Below, piece by piece: positions 16,845 through 25,182 of a stretch of DNA of 35,365 nucleotides. Numbering within the stretch: the first letter of the stretch is position 1; each line of letters begins with the position of its first letter. The position numbers and the translations under genes are program-made. Origin of the DNA: Candidatus Poribacteria bacterium (lineage in GTDB: Bacteria; Poribacteria; WGA-4E; JAJDTR01); NCBI GenBank assembly GCA_022827055.1, contig JAJDTR010000049.1, positions 1-35,365 on the forward strand. Reading direction: 5' to 3'. The notes under the pieces were generated by a model. The model was not told where the DNA came from and searched no databases. It saw only the letters and a program-made list of their open reading frames with translations.

Positions 16845-16882
16845 AAAAAAGCAGGGAACGAACACTGTTCCCTGCTTTTTTT
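16845..16882. terminator. Intrinsic terminator between TPR copies 2 and 3
   Basis: A perfect 9-bp stem GCAGGGAAC / GTTCCCTGC (16851-16859 and 16867-16875) with a 7-nt loop, flanked by A6 on the left and T7 on the right, so it can act on either strand. On the minus strand it lies 25 bp after the stop of copy 3 and probably ends that transcript. Confidence 0.9.
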
Positions 16883-16906
16883 GGTTTGATGAAATTGATG
16901 ATTCAA

Positions 16907-18280
16907 TTAAGATTTTGCGCCGGGGTGATCGTTCGGATCTCGGTCTGACGTTCCGGCTTCCTGTTCAATGTAGAACTTATGCCCATCTCCGTCCTGATCG
17001 ATCTCAAACTGACGGACAATCTGTTCGGCTTCACGATAGTATGCCACGTCGCGGCCGAGACTCATGTACGCTTTGAAGGTTTCATAAGCTTTCGCAAACT
17101 CGCGAATACCGCGGTAACAAACAGCTTGCTGGTAAACTCCTTCGGCGCGCCACATAGATTCAGGGTTGTTGTCGAACAGGTCTTGATAGGCTTCAATCGC
17201 CTGTTCAAGTTGCCCGTTCCGTTGATATAATCTGGCAATTTGGTATCGCGCGTCCGCAGCCGCGAATTTCTTGTAAGAGAGTTGGTCGACTAACTTTCGA
17301 TACGCGTCAATCGCATAAGGGAAATTTCTAAGATCCTCCCAACGCCGCCCGATATACTGAAAGCATTGAACGACAATGTCGACATAACGGCCACCGTATC
17401 TTTCGTTCGGCAATATTACCCGCCCGCTCTTTTCATATTCTATCGCTTTTTTGCTTCGATATCGCCTAATCTCCGCTTGATTTTGGGCAATCTCCGTTAA
17501 GGTGCGCTCAGTGTCTTTCAGCAGCCGTTCCGCTTCCGTTTTTTCGTAAGAGTCGGGATACATTTCAATCACCTTGACGTACGCGGGCCAACCACCCAGA
17601 TAATCGTACAACTTATAAAAATGAACATAGCCAATCTTCGTCAATGCCGGAGCCGCTTTGTCATGCTCCGGAAATTCATCGACCACCCGCTGATAATATG
17701 CAATCGCCTCCGGATAGTTCCCTAGCTGTTCGTAACTGTCGGCGACATCATACAACGCTAGAGCGGCGGTGTCGTAGTGTTCCTGCTCGTTAGTTTCTTC
17801 ATACAACGCAAGATAATTTTGGTATCTGCGCCGTTTCTCCTCGATCAACTTGCGATACTTGCGAATGTTGGCGATGCCGCTTTTTGCTTGACCGCCATAG
17901 TAACCTGATGGCGCTATTTCTATGATCGCATCGTAATGGTCGGTAGCTTTGTCCCACTCGTAACGCTTCTTGTAAATTTCGGCAATCTGATAGTGGGATC
18001 GCTGGGAATACTTGCCGGTCGGTTCTCGCTCAATTATTTCGACATAAGCGTTAAGCGCTTCATCATAGAGCATCTTCTTTTCCGCCACTTCTTCGCGCCA
18101 CTTTTCCCGCTCTTCATCTTTGTCGGATTTGATACGATAGGCTTCCGCTTTATCAAACTTTTTGTCGGCGTTCTGGACTTTTGCTCCGATCGGAACAATC
18201 TGCACACCGCCGCAACCTACGAGCGTTACGGTAACGATAACAAATGCAAGGCAAAGGTTAAAACACACAAATCGTTTCAT
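16907..18280 (-). CDS. TPR lipoprotein, tandem copy 3
   Basis: A 457-residue lipoprotein with signal peptide and lipobox TLVGC (Cys23), followed by TPR-like repeats (SQRSHYQIAEIYKKRYEWD, YPEAIAYYQRVVDEFPEHDK, GQLEQAIEAYQDLFDNNPES) and a C-terminal DQDGDGHKF calcium-loop-like motif with an acidic tail. It is probably periplasmic and attached to the outer membrane, with a protein-scaffolding role inferred from the TPR fold. The ATG at 18280 follows GGAGG by 8 nt; the in-frame TTG at 18295 is less likely. It is first in the minus-strand series and probably the best-preserved copy. A TTGACA at 18326-18321 could be part of its promoter, but no well-spaced -10 is visible. Confidence 0.87.
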   Translation of the reverse strand: MKRFVCFNLCLAFVIVTVTLVGCGGVQIVPIGAKVQNADKKFDKAEAYRIKSDKDEEREKWREEVAEKKMLYDEALNAYVEIIEREPTGKYSQRSHYQIAEIYKKRYEWDKATDHYDAIIEIAPSGYYGGQAKSGIANIRKYRKLIEEKRRRYQNYLALYEETNEQEHYDTAALALYDVADSYEQLGNYPEAIAYYQRVVDEFPEHDKAAPALTKIGYVHFYKLYDYLGGWPAYVKVIEMYPDSYEKTEAERLLKDTERTLTEIAQNQAEIRRYRSKKAIEYEKSGRVILPNERYGGRYVDIVVQCFQYIGRRWEDLRNFPYAIDAYRKLVDQLSYKKFAAADARYQIARLYQRNGQLEQAIEAYQDLFDNNPESMWRAEGVYQQAVCYRGIREFAKAYETFKAYMSLGRDVAYYREAEQIVRQFEIDQDGDGHKFYIEQEAGTSDRDPNDHPGAKS

Positions 18281-18549
18281 TTTGAGTTCCTCCAAACTGT
18301 AGTCGAATATAATTGAATGGTGTCAAGCCAATCATTTCGCGCTTCATTCCCGGCTATAATTGGACTCGAACCTACTACGATGTGGAAATTTACATTTTTA
18401 CAAAGATCGCTGCTGAAGCATATTAGAAATATATTAAACCATCTCCGAAAATATATCAAGGAAAATCTTACATTCCATCATGGCCCGTCGGAGCAATCTC
18501 CAAATTGCACCTTCATTCTACGATTATACGCTTCCAGCGACAGATTCCA

Positions 18550-18578
18550 TTGATGCTGTCTCCACCCTTTGCTATAAT
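18550..18578 (+). promoter_or_regulatory. Promoter of the phosphopantetheinyl transferase gene
   Basis: TTGATG (18550-18555) and TATAAT (18573-18578) are spaced by 17 nt. The transcript would start near 18585, leaving a leader of about 120 nt before the ATG at 18708. A similar TTGATGCYGTC-like sequence recurs at about 18651 in that leader. Otherwise the 18281-18707 spacer shows no gene. Confidence 0.7.
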
Positions 18579-18707
18579 CAGTTTAGGTGGAATCAAGCGA
18601 GTGCATGGAGACACCTACTGCGATTAGCCTTATCCACCGACAATATTCGTTGATGCCGTCCACTTTCTTTTGCGGCAGCTCATTGATGGTCTTCAGAGGT
18701 TGACGTT

Positions 18708-19463
18708 ATGACATCTCCCGGACATTCTTGGGAACATCCACCGGAAGCGCCTGTACTTGAAAAAAATGATGTCCACGTGTGGAAAGCGTCACTAGACCTC
18801 AATTCATCAGAGCTTGATTGTTTGAGACAGACTCTCGCAACAGATGAACAAAAACGAGCCGAGCGCTTCCGATTCAAAAAACACCGTGACAGGTTCATTG
18901 TTGGTCGAGGGGTGCTCAGAACAATCCTGGGAATGTATTTGGATCGACACCCGGACCAGTTCCGTTTCCGGTACACGCAGTACGGCAAACCGGAGCTTTC
19001 GGTGGAAGCGGACGATTTAAGTTTTAATTTGTCTCATTCACGCGACCTCGCCCTCTATGCCGTCACTCAAAAACGGGAGATTGGGGTTGATGTAGAATTT
19101 ATCCGGGAAGATATCAACCTGCTCGGAATTGCCAAGCGATTTTTTTCGGAGCGAGAGTACGCTCAACTCCAAGCGCTCCCTCGGTCCTGCCAGCTTCAGA
19201 CATTCTTTGATTGCTGGACGCGCAAAGAGGCGTTCATCAAAGCTAAAGGCGAAGGGTTTTCCCTTCCGCTGCACCAGTTCGATGTTTCAATCACCCCTGG
19301 GCTGCCTGCGGCGCTGTTGCGTACAGAATGGAATCCGGATGAAGCCGCGCTCTGGTCTCTGAATTCGTTTGCCCCCGCCCCCGGCTATGCTGCCGCGCTG
19401 GCTGTGGAAGGCAAACATTGGAATCTTCGGAACTGGATTTTTGATTCGGCGTATCCGCAATAA
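18708..19463 (+). CDS. 4'-phosphopantetheinyl transferase, Sfp type
   Basis: A 251-residue cytosolic enzyme that moves the phosphopantetheine arm of CoA onto a conserved Ser of acyl or peptidyl carrier proteins. Sfp/Gsp signatures are present: the CoA-binding region RFRFKKHRDRFIVGRGVLR, SFNLSHS, GVDVE (Asp128 and Glu130 as Mg ligands) and the FDCWTRKEAFIKAKGEG motif with Glu174. Length fits the Sfp class (220-250) rather than the short AcpS class. AGAGG lies 8 nt before the ATG. No carrier protein, polyketide or nonribosomal peptide gene lies in the window, so the partner is unknown; it could serve fatty-acid synthesis. It is convergent with rlmN, only 9 bp apart. Confidence 0.93.
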   Translation: MTSPGHSWEHPPEAPVLEKNDVHVWKASLDLNSSELDCLRQTLATDEQKRAERFRFKKHRDRFIVGRGVLRTILGMYLDRHPDQFRFRYTQYGKPELSVEADDLSFNLSHSRDLALYAVTQKREIGVDVEFIREDINLLGIAKRFFSEREYAQLQALPRSCQLQTFFDCWTRKEAFIKAKGEGFSLPLHQFDVSITPGLPAALLRTEWNPDEAALWSLNSFAPAPGYAAALAVEGKHWNLRNWIFDSAYPQ

Positions 19464-19472
19464 CCTGAAGTA

Positions 19473-20588
19473 TCAGGAAGCCTTGCGTATCATGGTTCCC
19501 GGTTTTCCGAAGTCTGTCCTAAGTTGACCGCAGGCGGCGGCGATATCATGCCCTTTGCTGAATCGGATAGGGGCGACGTGTTGTCCGGATGCGACGATTT
19601 GTCGAAAACACTCGATTCGATTGAGCTCCGGACGGCGAAACTCCGAATCCTCAATCTCGTTGAACGGGATAAGGTTCAGTTTGCACGGCAATCGGCTCAT
19701 CAGTTTGCGAAGACGTTTCGCATCGGCGTCCGCATCGTTCACATCGCGGATGAGCACATATTCAAGGGTGGCTTTTCTCTTCGTTGCAAGCGCCCACTCT
19801 TTCGCGGCAGCAAGCACCTCGTCAATGGGATATTTTTCGTTAATGGGCATCAAACGAGTCCTGACATTGTCCGTCGCGGCATTGAGCGATAACGCGAGGT
19901 TACATTTCAGCCCTTCTCTGGCGAGTTGCCGCATCCGAGGGGCAAGCCCCACAGTTGAGATGGTGATTCGTTTCTCGGACATCCCGTAGCCATCCGAATC
20001 CGATAACAGACGCACCGATTTCAGAGTCTGATCATAATTGGCTAATGGCTCTCCCATGCCCATGAAAACGACGTTGGTTACCGCCTTGTCCTCGCTCAAG
20101 TCCCTTTCAATCGCCGTGAATTGGTCCAATATCTCGGACGCGCTCAAGTTACGGAAAAATCCCATTTTCCCCGTTGCGCAAAAATCACAAGCCATAGCAC
20201 ACCCCACTTGCGAAGATATACAGATGGTCGTGCGCTCTTGATCGTGCATTAAGACACTCTCAACCTTATCGCCGCTCGTGAGTTCAAACAGGTACTTGGT
20301 CGCAACATCCGCATCGGAGACTGTGCAGCTCACGGCGCGTACTTCACTGATAGAGGCTTCTTTCATTAGCTTCGCTCTGAAGCCTTTGGGCAAATTGCTC
20401 ATGTGTTCAAAGTTCGATACACGTTTGCCGTAGATCCACGAAGCGAGTTGCGCCGCTCTATATTTTGGCTCATCCCATTCAGCGACAAGTCCCGCTAATT
20501 CGGACAACGTAAGCCCTTTCAAATTGATTTTCTCTGGTGATCCAGAGGTGCCCATCAATTCTGAGTTATTCTTAGATTGTTCCTGCAT
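19473..20588 (-). CDS. rlmN: Dual-specificity RNA methyltransferase RlmN
   Basis: A 371-residue radical-SAM enzyme methylating C2 of adenosine 2503 in 23S rRNA (and A37 in some tRNAs). The radical-SAM cluster motif is C130-x3-C134-x2-C137 in CAMACDFCATGKMGF. The second catalytic cysteine is Cys353 in DIAAACGQL. An N-terminal helical accessory domain (LTLSELAGLVAEW and YRAAQLASWIYG) is present as usual. Length is normal. The start follows gatB by 34 bp on the same strand, suggesting co-transcription. GAGAGG lies about 10 nt before the ATG; the Met at codon 12 is a possible alternative start. Confidence 0.96.
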   Translation of the reverse strand: MQEQSKNNSELMGTSGSPEKINLKGLTLSELAGLVAEWDEPKYRAAQLASWIYGKRVSNFEHMSNLPKGFRAKLMKEASISEVRAVSCTVSDADVATKYLFELTSGDKVESVLMHDQERTTICISSQVGCAMACDFCATGKMGFFRNLSASEILDQFTAIERDLSEDKAVTNVVFMGMGEPLANYDQTLKSVRLLSDSDGYGMSEKRITISTVGLAPRMRQLAREGLKCNLALSLNAATDNVRTRLMPINEKYPIDEVLAAAKEWALATKRKATLEYVLIRDVNDADADAKRLRKLMSRLPCKLNLIPFNEIEDSEFRRPELNRIECFRQIVASGQHVAPIRFSKGHDIAAACGQLRTDFGKPGTMIRKAS

Positions 20589-20622
20589 TCTTGGACTGCC
20601 TCTCTGCCACTTCGCTTCGGTA

Positions 20623-22083
20623 TCACTCTTTATCGGAAGTATCCAGTTTCTGCCTCAGAATCTGGTTGACCATTTGCGGGTTTGCTTTCCCTTTGGTAGC
20701 TCTCATGACCTGTCCGATGAAAAATCCGATTGCCTTCTTCTTGCCATCCCTGTAATCCTGCGCCGACCCCGGATTGTCCACGATAACCTGATCGATGATC
20801 GTTTCGATTGCCGACGAATCGGAGATTTGAGCAAGCCCCTTCTCTTCAACGATCTGGCGCGGCGATTTCCCCGTTTCAAAAACTTCCGGGAGAACGGATT
20901 TGGCAATCTTTCCGCTGATTGTACCGTCCTTGATTAGATTGATGAGGTCGCTGAGATGCTCCGGCGTGACTTTAGCTTCTTGAATCTCAAACCCGGCGCT
21001 ATTCAACAACCCCGACAAGTCTCCCATAATCCAATTGCTGCACGCTTTGGGATCTCCGCTTGAACGTGCAGTTTCGTCGAAAAAGTCAGCCATCTGTCGT
21101 GTCGCCGTTAAAAACTCCGCGTCGTAATCGGGAATCTGGAACGTAGTTATAAAACGTTTTCGACGCACTGCAGGCAACTCCGGCAACGCGGAACGAGTTT
21201 CCTCAATTCTTTCAGGACTCACGTTGGTGCGCACGAGATCCGGCTCGGGAAAATAGCGGTAGTCATGCGCCTCCTCTTTGCTTCGCATGGGTGAGGTCCT
21301 GCCCGTGTCGAGATCGAACAACAGCGTTTCCTGATAGATTTCGCCGCCATCATCCAAGATGCGTGCTTGGCGCTTTTCCTCGTATTTTAGCGCCGCCAAA
21401 ACGTGTTGAAACGAGTTTTTGTTTTTCAACTCCGTCCGCGTTCCGAATTCTTGGCTACCGATTGGACGCAACGAAATGTTGGCGTCGCATCGAAAACTTC
21501 CCTCCTCCATATTGCAGTCGCTGATGTCGATATATTCAAGAATCTCCTTGACCGCACGCCAATAGGCAATAGCTTCGTCGGGCGATCTTAGGTCCGGTTC
21601 ACTGACGATTTCGAGTAACGGAACGCACGCACGGTTGAGATCTACATAGCTCCGATTCGCGTTGCCCGTTACATCTGCGTGAACCAGCTTGCCCGCATCC
21701 TCTTCCAAGTGAATCTGATGGATACGTGTCCGGCGGGTTTCACCCTCAAATTCAAAGTCGACATGACCGTTTCGACCCAATGGGGCGTATTTTTGTGAAA
21801 TCTGGTAACCTTTCGGCAGATCGGGATAAAAATAGTTCTTACGGTCAAAGGTGCAGGCGGGCGAAATCTCGCAATTCAGGGCTACCGCGGCGCGGAGCGC
21901 GAATTCAAACGCTCGCTCGTTCAGGACCGGCAACACACCCGGCATGCCCAAACATATAGGGCAAGTTCGGGTGTTGGCATCCGTACCGAACGCTACCTCG
22001 CAATTGCAAAAGAGTTTGCTTCTCGTATTCAGTTCGGCGTGAATCTCTAAGCCGATGACGGTTTCATAATGGGAACTGGACAT
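20623..22083 (-). CDS. gatB: Asp/Glu-tRNA amidotransferase subunit B
   Basis: A 486-residue cytosolic subunit of GatCAB, which converts Glu-tRNA(Gln) and Asp-tRNA(Asn) to the amidated forms. Family features are TVIGLEIHAEL at the start, a zinc site from Cys26, Cys28, Cys41 and Cys44 (CNC and CPIC), NRACVPLLEIVSEPDL and DYRYFPEPDL, with a GatB/YqeY C-terminal helical domain ending in KANPQMVNQILRQKL. Full length. gatA and gatC are not adjacent, so the complex is encoded at dispersed sites. Presence of GatCAB implies indirect Gln- or Asn-tRNA synthesis in this organism, unless GlnRS and AsnRS are also present. Confidence 0.97.
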   Translation of the reverse strand: MSSSHYETVIGLEIHAELNTRSKLFCNCEVAFGTDANTRTCPICLGMPGVLPVLNERAFEFALRAAVALNCEISPACTFDRKNYFYPDLPKGYQISQKYAPLGRNGHVDFEFEGETRRTRIHQIHLEEDAGKLVHADVTGNANRSYVDLNRACVPLLEIVSEPDLRSPDEAIAYWRAVKEILEYIDISDCNMEEGSFRCDANISLRPIGSQEFGTRTELKNKNSFQHVLAALKYEEKRQARILDDGGEIYQETLLFDLDTGRTSPMRSKEEAHDYRYFPEPDLVRTNVSPERIEETRSALPELPAVRRKRFITTFQIPDYDAEFLTATRQMADFFDETARSSGDPKACSNWIMGDLSGLLNSAGFEIQEAKVTPEHLSDLINLIKDGTISGKIAKSVLPEVFETGKSPRQIVEEKGLAQISDSSAIETIIDQVIVDNPGSAQDYRDGKKKAIGFFIGQVMRATKGKANPQMVNQILRQKLDTSDKE

Positions 22084-22182
22084 GTTTCATTCCTAATGAT
22101 TTTTGTAAATTCATCACGGACATCAATCTGCTTTGTTACACTGGTCGCTACCCATTCCGCTAGGTCGGGCTTTTAGTGCATC

Positions 22183-22345
22183 TGTAGGGTGGGCACTGCC
22201 CACCAACATTGAAAGCCCCAGAGGGGATCAAGCGAACGAATAGATCAAAGGAACGAATAGTGACTGCGATAGAGATCCCAGTGCGATAGAGATCCTGAAG
22301 GTGTGTAGAAACGCCTAAACCCCGCGAACCTAACCCCCAGCGGGG
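22183..22345. repeat. Intergenic repeat cluster
   Basis: Three elements lie in the spacer before gatB. A GTAGGGTGGGC-ACT-GCCCACC palindrome (22183-22204) matches 5833-5853. Then reversed copies of the ATCTCTATCGC / TTGATC family occur at about 22225-22295 (GCGATAGAGATCC twice, GAACGAATAG twice). A hairpin of CCCCGC (22320-22325) and GCGGGG (22340-22345) with no T-tract follows. No reading frame of note occupies 22084-22412. Confidence 0.75.
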
Positions 22346-22412
22346 CGACAGGTAGATAGGAGGCGATGACGAATTATGAAAAAGCCTTCCCTCAGATGCC
22401 AAAGACAGTCAG

Positions 22413-22553
22413 TTAAAGTTCATTGTTGTTGATTGCTTCCAACGCCTGGCTGATTTCTTGATTGAATGCCGACTTGAGCCTTCGTATAGTCTCACTGTGC
22501 CACGTTCTGAATTCTTCGCCCTCTCCGTCATTCACAATAAATTTGACACACAT
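22413..22553 (-). CDS. Possible 46-residue small protein
   Basis: A short frame starting MCVKFIVNDGEGEEF and ending EAINNNEL. Its ATG follows the stop codon of the PH-domain gene with no gap (TAGATG), an arrangement typical of translational coupling; no independent Shine-Dalgarno sequence is visible. The second half (RRLKSAFNQEISQALEAI) would form an amphipathic helix. The composition looks protein-like and charged, but no family is recognised. It could be chance, given its length. Confidence 0.45.
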   Translation of the reverse strand: MCVKFIVNDGEGEEFRTWHSETIRRLKSAFNQEISQALEAINNNEL

Positions 22554-23000
22554 CTACTGGGAAACTGCTTCATCCAATGCCTCTTGAAGCGCCTGCGCAA
22601 ATCCGTCGGGATCGTCGGTCCCGATTCGGCACGTCCTACCGTTCTTCATTAGAAGTTCAATTGCCGAAAGACCGAAGATATTGTAAAGCCAGCCGCGAGG
22701 CGTGTATCGAATCCCCAAACCATAGTACCACGGATTCCGCACTTTCGCGTAAGTCTCAACGTCGCTTAACTGTATGCGTTTACGGATAATTCCCACTCCG
22801 AATTGAACCGTAATCGCCCCGCCGCCGACTCTTACCGTCAATGTCGAGAGCAGTGCCAGCAATACGGCCAATAAAATCAGGAAAATTAAAGTATACGGTT
22901 CAAATCCTGTGAAGATATTTATGCAAGCCAAAACCAGGATTATCGCGCCCCACGCGATGACATGTATGTAACCAACTTGGGTATGTTTGTACTCTCTCAT
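22554..23000 (-). CDS. Membrane protein with bacterial PH-like domain
   Basis: A 148-residue protein with two hydrophobic helices at about residues 12-30 and 35-55, followed by a domain resembling bacterial PH domains (bPH): a beta-rich stretch VRVGGGAITVQFGVGIIRKR, the WYYGLGIRYTPRGWLYN segment and a C-terminal helix DGFAQALQEALDEA. It is probably anchored in the cytoplasmic membrane with the PH domain inside. Function is unknown; such proteins are common and uncharacterised. It ends directly against a possible 46-residue gene and lies 55 bp after the alcohol dehydrogenase gene on the same strand. Confidence 0.75.
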   Translation of the reverse strand: MREYKHTQVGYIHVIAWGAIILVLACINIFTGFEPYTLIFLILLAVLLALLSTLTVRVGGGAITVQFGVGIIRKRIQLSDVETYAKVRNPWYYGLGIRYTPRGWLYNIFGLSAIELLMKNGRTCRIGTDDPDGFAQALQEALDEAVSQ

Positions 23001-23055
23001 CAGTTCTCACCGTCTTTCCTCTGCCCTTTCTCCCGGTGTCAAACCGTATGGCGGT

Positions 23056-24147
23056 TCAGAGGAGAATCATCCCGCGTGCGACCTTCCCGTCCAGCATATC
23101 ATTGAATGCGGTATTCACGTCCTCCAACCGATAGGTCTGGGTGATTAATTCATCCAGTTTGAGGACGCTGGCGCGATAGAGCGCAAGCAGACGCGGCATA
23201 TCGTACCGAGAACGAGATGAACCGTAACAGCAGCCTTTTACCGTTTTCTCGCCCCAGAAAACCACTCCCGGATCAAGGGAAAGCGGTTCTCGCGGGGGCG
23301 CGCCCACCCAGACGGCAGTTCCCCCATTCCGTAAGGCGTACAGCACTTGCTCGTAAGTGGTGCGTGTCCCGATCGCTTCAATCGCATACTCGACTCCCAG
23401 CCCATCCGTCAGGGCGCGAATCTCTTCTATCGCATCGACCTCATCCGCATTCACCGTATGTGTGGCGCCGAACTGCCGCGCAAATTCCAGTTTTGACTCC
23501 AGCAGATCGACCGCGATGATTTTCTCCGCGCCGGCAATGACAGCCCCTTGAATAACATTCAGACCGATGCCGCCTGCGCCAAACACGGCGACACTGCTGC
23601 CTGGACGAACCTGTGCGGTGTTGGTGGCGGCACACACCCCGGTCGTAACGCTGCAACCGATGAGTGCAGCCTTGTCTAATGGGACATCACGGTCAATGGG
23701 CACTGCACAGGTTTCAGGAATCACGCTGTACTCGGCGAAAGACGCTACCGTCGCAAAATGATGAATAGGTTTCCCGTTTTTCTTGAAACGCGTCGTGCCG
23801 TCCGGAAGAAACCCTTCCTCTTTCTCACTTCCTGTTAAGCAAAGGTTGGAACGACCTTGGACGCAATAAATACAATGACCGCAGGATTCCATCCATGAAA
23901 GAATAATGTGGTCGCCGGGTTTTACCAGCGTGACCCCTTTCCCGACCTCTTCAACCACGCCCGCACCTTCGTCGCCTAGCACGGTTGGCAATGGGGGCGT
24001 GAGCAATCCCGTAACAACGTGATAGCAACTATGACACACGCCCGTAGCCACCATTCTGACAAGGATTTCACCCTCTTTCGGAGGGTCCATCTCAATATCT
24101 TCGACAATGACCGGTTGGTTCGGTTCGTACAAGACTGCCGCTTTCAT
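23056..24147 (-). CDS. Zinc-dependent alcohol dehydrogenase, medium-chain family
   Basis: A 363-residue oxidoreductase of the MDR superfamily, closest in style to class III/NDMA-type alcohol dehydrogenases. The structural zinc motif is C89-x2-C92-x2-C95-x7-C103. The Rossmann motif GAGGIG (190-195) is followed by IIAVDLL, whose Asp suits NAD. Catalytic-zinc ligand candidates are Cys38 (GVCHS) and Cys165 (IGCSVTTG). The second ligand, normally His in GHEGAG, is Asp59 here (GDEGAG), and the residue after CHS is Cys instead of the usual Asp. Activity and substrate are therefore uncertain. GGAGGAGG precedes the ATG. No partner gene suggests a pathway. Confidence 0.9.
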   Translation of the reverse strand: MKAAVLYEPNQPVIVEDIEMDPPKEGEILVRMVATGVCHSCYHVVTGLLTPPLPTVLGDEGAGVVEEVGKGVTLVKPGDHIILSWMESCGHCIYCVQGRSNLCLTGSEKEEGFLPDGTTRFKKNGKPIHHFATVASFAEYSVIPETCAVPIDRDVPLDKAALIGCSVTTGVCAATNTAQVRPGSSVAVFGAGGIGLNVIQGAVIAGAEKIIAVDLLESKLEFARQFGATHTVNADEVDAIEEIRALTDGLGVEYAIEAIGTRTTYEQVLYALRNGGTAVWVGAPPREPLSLDPGVVFWGEKTVKGCCYGSSRSRYDMPRLLALYRASVLKLDELITQTYRLEDVNTAFNDMLDGKVARGMILL

Positions 24148-24241
24148 GCCTCCTCCTGTAGGCTGCTATCCCTCACTCCAAATGTAAAGTGTGGAAAGGG
24201 GAACCGCAATTGATTACTCCGATTATTTGGTAAGATTTGGC

Positions 24242-24465
24242 GAAACTGTTTAGTCCATTGATTTCTTGCAGAAAATGCAGAGCAATCGCTTTATTCCACA
24301 GTCGAAGGCGAGTCCGTCCATGTACCCAATTATGAGGGACACATTCAGTGGGAGGGGCATCTTGCCCCTCCCACATATAATCAAGGGGATGCCCCCTGCC
24401 GATAGTCGGGAGTAATACATGTCAAATCAATTCTGCCACTATTCTTGGCTGAGCTAAACAGTTAC
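24242..24465. mobile_element. Miniature inverted-repeat element, copy 2
   Basis: A 224-bp element related to 4290-4492. Ends are GAAACTGTTTAG (24242-24253) and CTAAACAGTTAC (24454-24465). The flanks are an identical 8-bp duplication GATTTGGC (24234-24241 and 24466-24473), a clear target-site duplication. Inside lies a perfect 12-bp hairpin GTGGGAGGGGCA / TGCCCCTCCCAC (24348-24374) that copy 1 has only in part. No transposase is encoded; IS66-type mobilisation is inferred from the GTAA-like end and the 8-bp duplication. Confidence 0.88.
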
Positions 24466-24634
24466 GATTTGGCATTATTTGTATGCTTCTTTTCCCCGTC
24501 ATCAAGGAGCCCGCAGACCGTTTTGCTAACCCTGAAGAATGTAGAAGTCGTCTTCCATTGCACACTATTTGGCCGCTTCATTCTACCCCTCTTCCTCTGA
24601 TCGGTCAATGAGAATCTTCCCTCGTGTCTACTCT

Positions 24635-24710
24635 GAAATCTTTATCGCCCTGAGATCTCTATCGCGGTCGTTATTCACTTCCTTGATCTATTCGCTCGTT
24701 CAATTTCAGT
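24635..24710. repeat. Dispersed ATCTCTATCGC / TTGATCTATTCGCTCG repeat
   Basis: The sequence contains CTTTATCGCCCTGAGATCTC, then TATCGCGGTCG and CTTGATCTATTCGCTCGTTC, matching units in the 29787-30298 block and, reversed, at 22225-22295. It lies in the gene-free stretch 24474-24809 upstream of the PCD promoter; nothing else is recognisable there. Confidence 0.7.
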
Positions 24711-24809
24711 TGATAGTTAGGGGGGTCGTACTTGTGGGAAATCTGAATTCCCTGCTACCTGCAAAAAAACCGCACCGCATCCGCTTTTTGGTGCGTGAAT
24801 CCTATTTGT

Positions 24810-24838
24810 TTGACTCTAATCTTGAATTCCGCTACAAT
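24810..24838 (+). promoter_or_regulatory. Promoter of the pterin carbinolamine dehydratase gene
   Basis: TTGACT (24810-24815) and TACAAT (24833-24838) with a 17-nt spacer. The start site would be near 24845, 34 nt before the ATG at 24879. This makes an upstream in-frame ATG at 24795 untenable. Confidence 0.8.
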
Positions 24839-24878
24839 AGATCAAACGATACCAAACGATACATTTAGGAGGTACTTT

Positions 24879-25166
24879 ATGGCTACCGAAAAACTGGCGA
24901 AATCGGAGATTGAGGAGTGCTTAAAAGGCGTCTCAGGTTGGAGTGTCGAGGATGGCAAACTGCATAAGCAGTTCCAGTTTGAATCTTTCGTTGAAGCCTT
25001 CGGTTTTATGACGAGCCTTGCGCTTATAGCCGAAAAAATGAACCATCACCCGGAGTGGTTCAACGTCTACAACCGCGTCACAATTGACCTCATGACGCAC
25101 GACATAGGGGGCATCAGTGATTTGGACTTTCAGTTGGCAAAGGAAGCGGATAAACTGGGGGGCTGA
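24879..25166 (+). CDS. phhB: Pterin-4a-carbinolamine dehydratase
   Basis: A 95-residue cytosolic enzyme that dehydrates 4a-hydroxy-tetrahydropterin, recycling the cofactor of aromatic amino-acid hydroxylases. The active-site block [20 protein letters not shown], followed by the [11 protein letters not shown] segment, is a textbook match, with His-His-Pro supplying the catalytic histidines. AGGAGG lies 7 nt before the ATG at 24879, giving normal family length. The upstream ATG at 24795 precedes the promoter. No phenylalanine hydroxylase gene is in the window, so the role may be pterin or molybdopterin-related metabolism. The next gene is convergent, its stop only 16 bp away. Confidence 0.95.
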   Translation: MATEKLAKSEIEECLKGVSGWSVEDGKLHKQFQFESFVEAFGFMTSLALIAEKMNHHPEWFNVYNRVTIDLMTHDIGGISDLDFQLAKEADKLGG

Positions 25167-25182
25167 AACATCGATTCCGAGG

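Noticed and set aside
18296..18326. TTGACA-N19-TACAGT promoter for TPR copy 3
   Set aside because: The -35 is perfect but the 19-nt spacer and weak -10 are poor, and the better TATATT is only 9 nt away from the -35. It is mentioned only in the gene entry.
18362..18378. tRNA T-arm-like sequence on the minus strand (GTAGTAGGTTCGAGTCC)
   Set aside because: The T-stem is mismatched, no matching 5' acceptor strand or anticodon arm lies upstream, and no CCA follows. It is probably chance.
24173..24376. 67-codon minus-strand open frame
   Set aside because: It overlaps the second miniature element and starts inside its hairpin; the resemblance to the first copy comes from the element.
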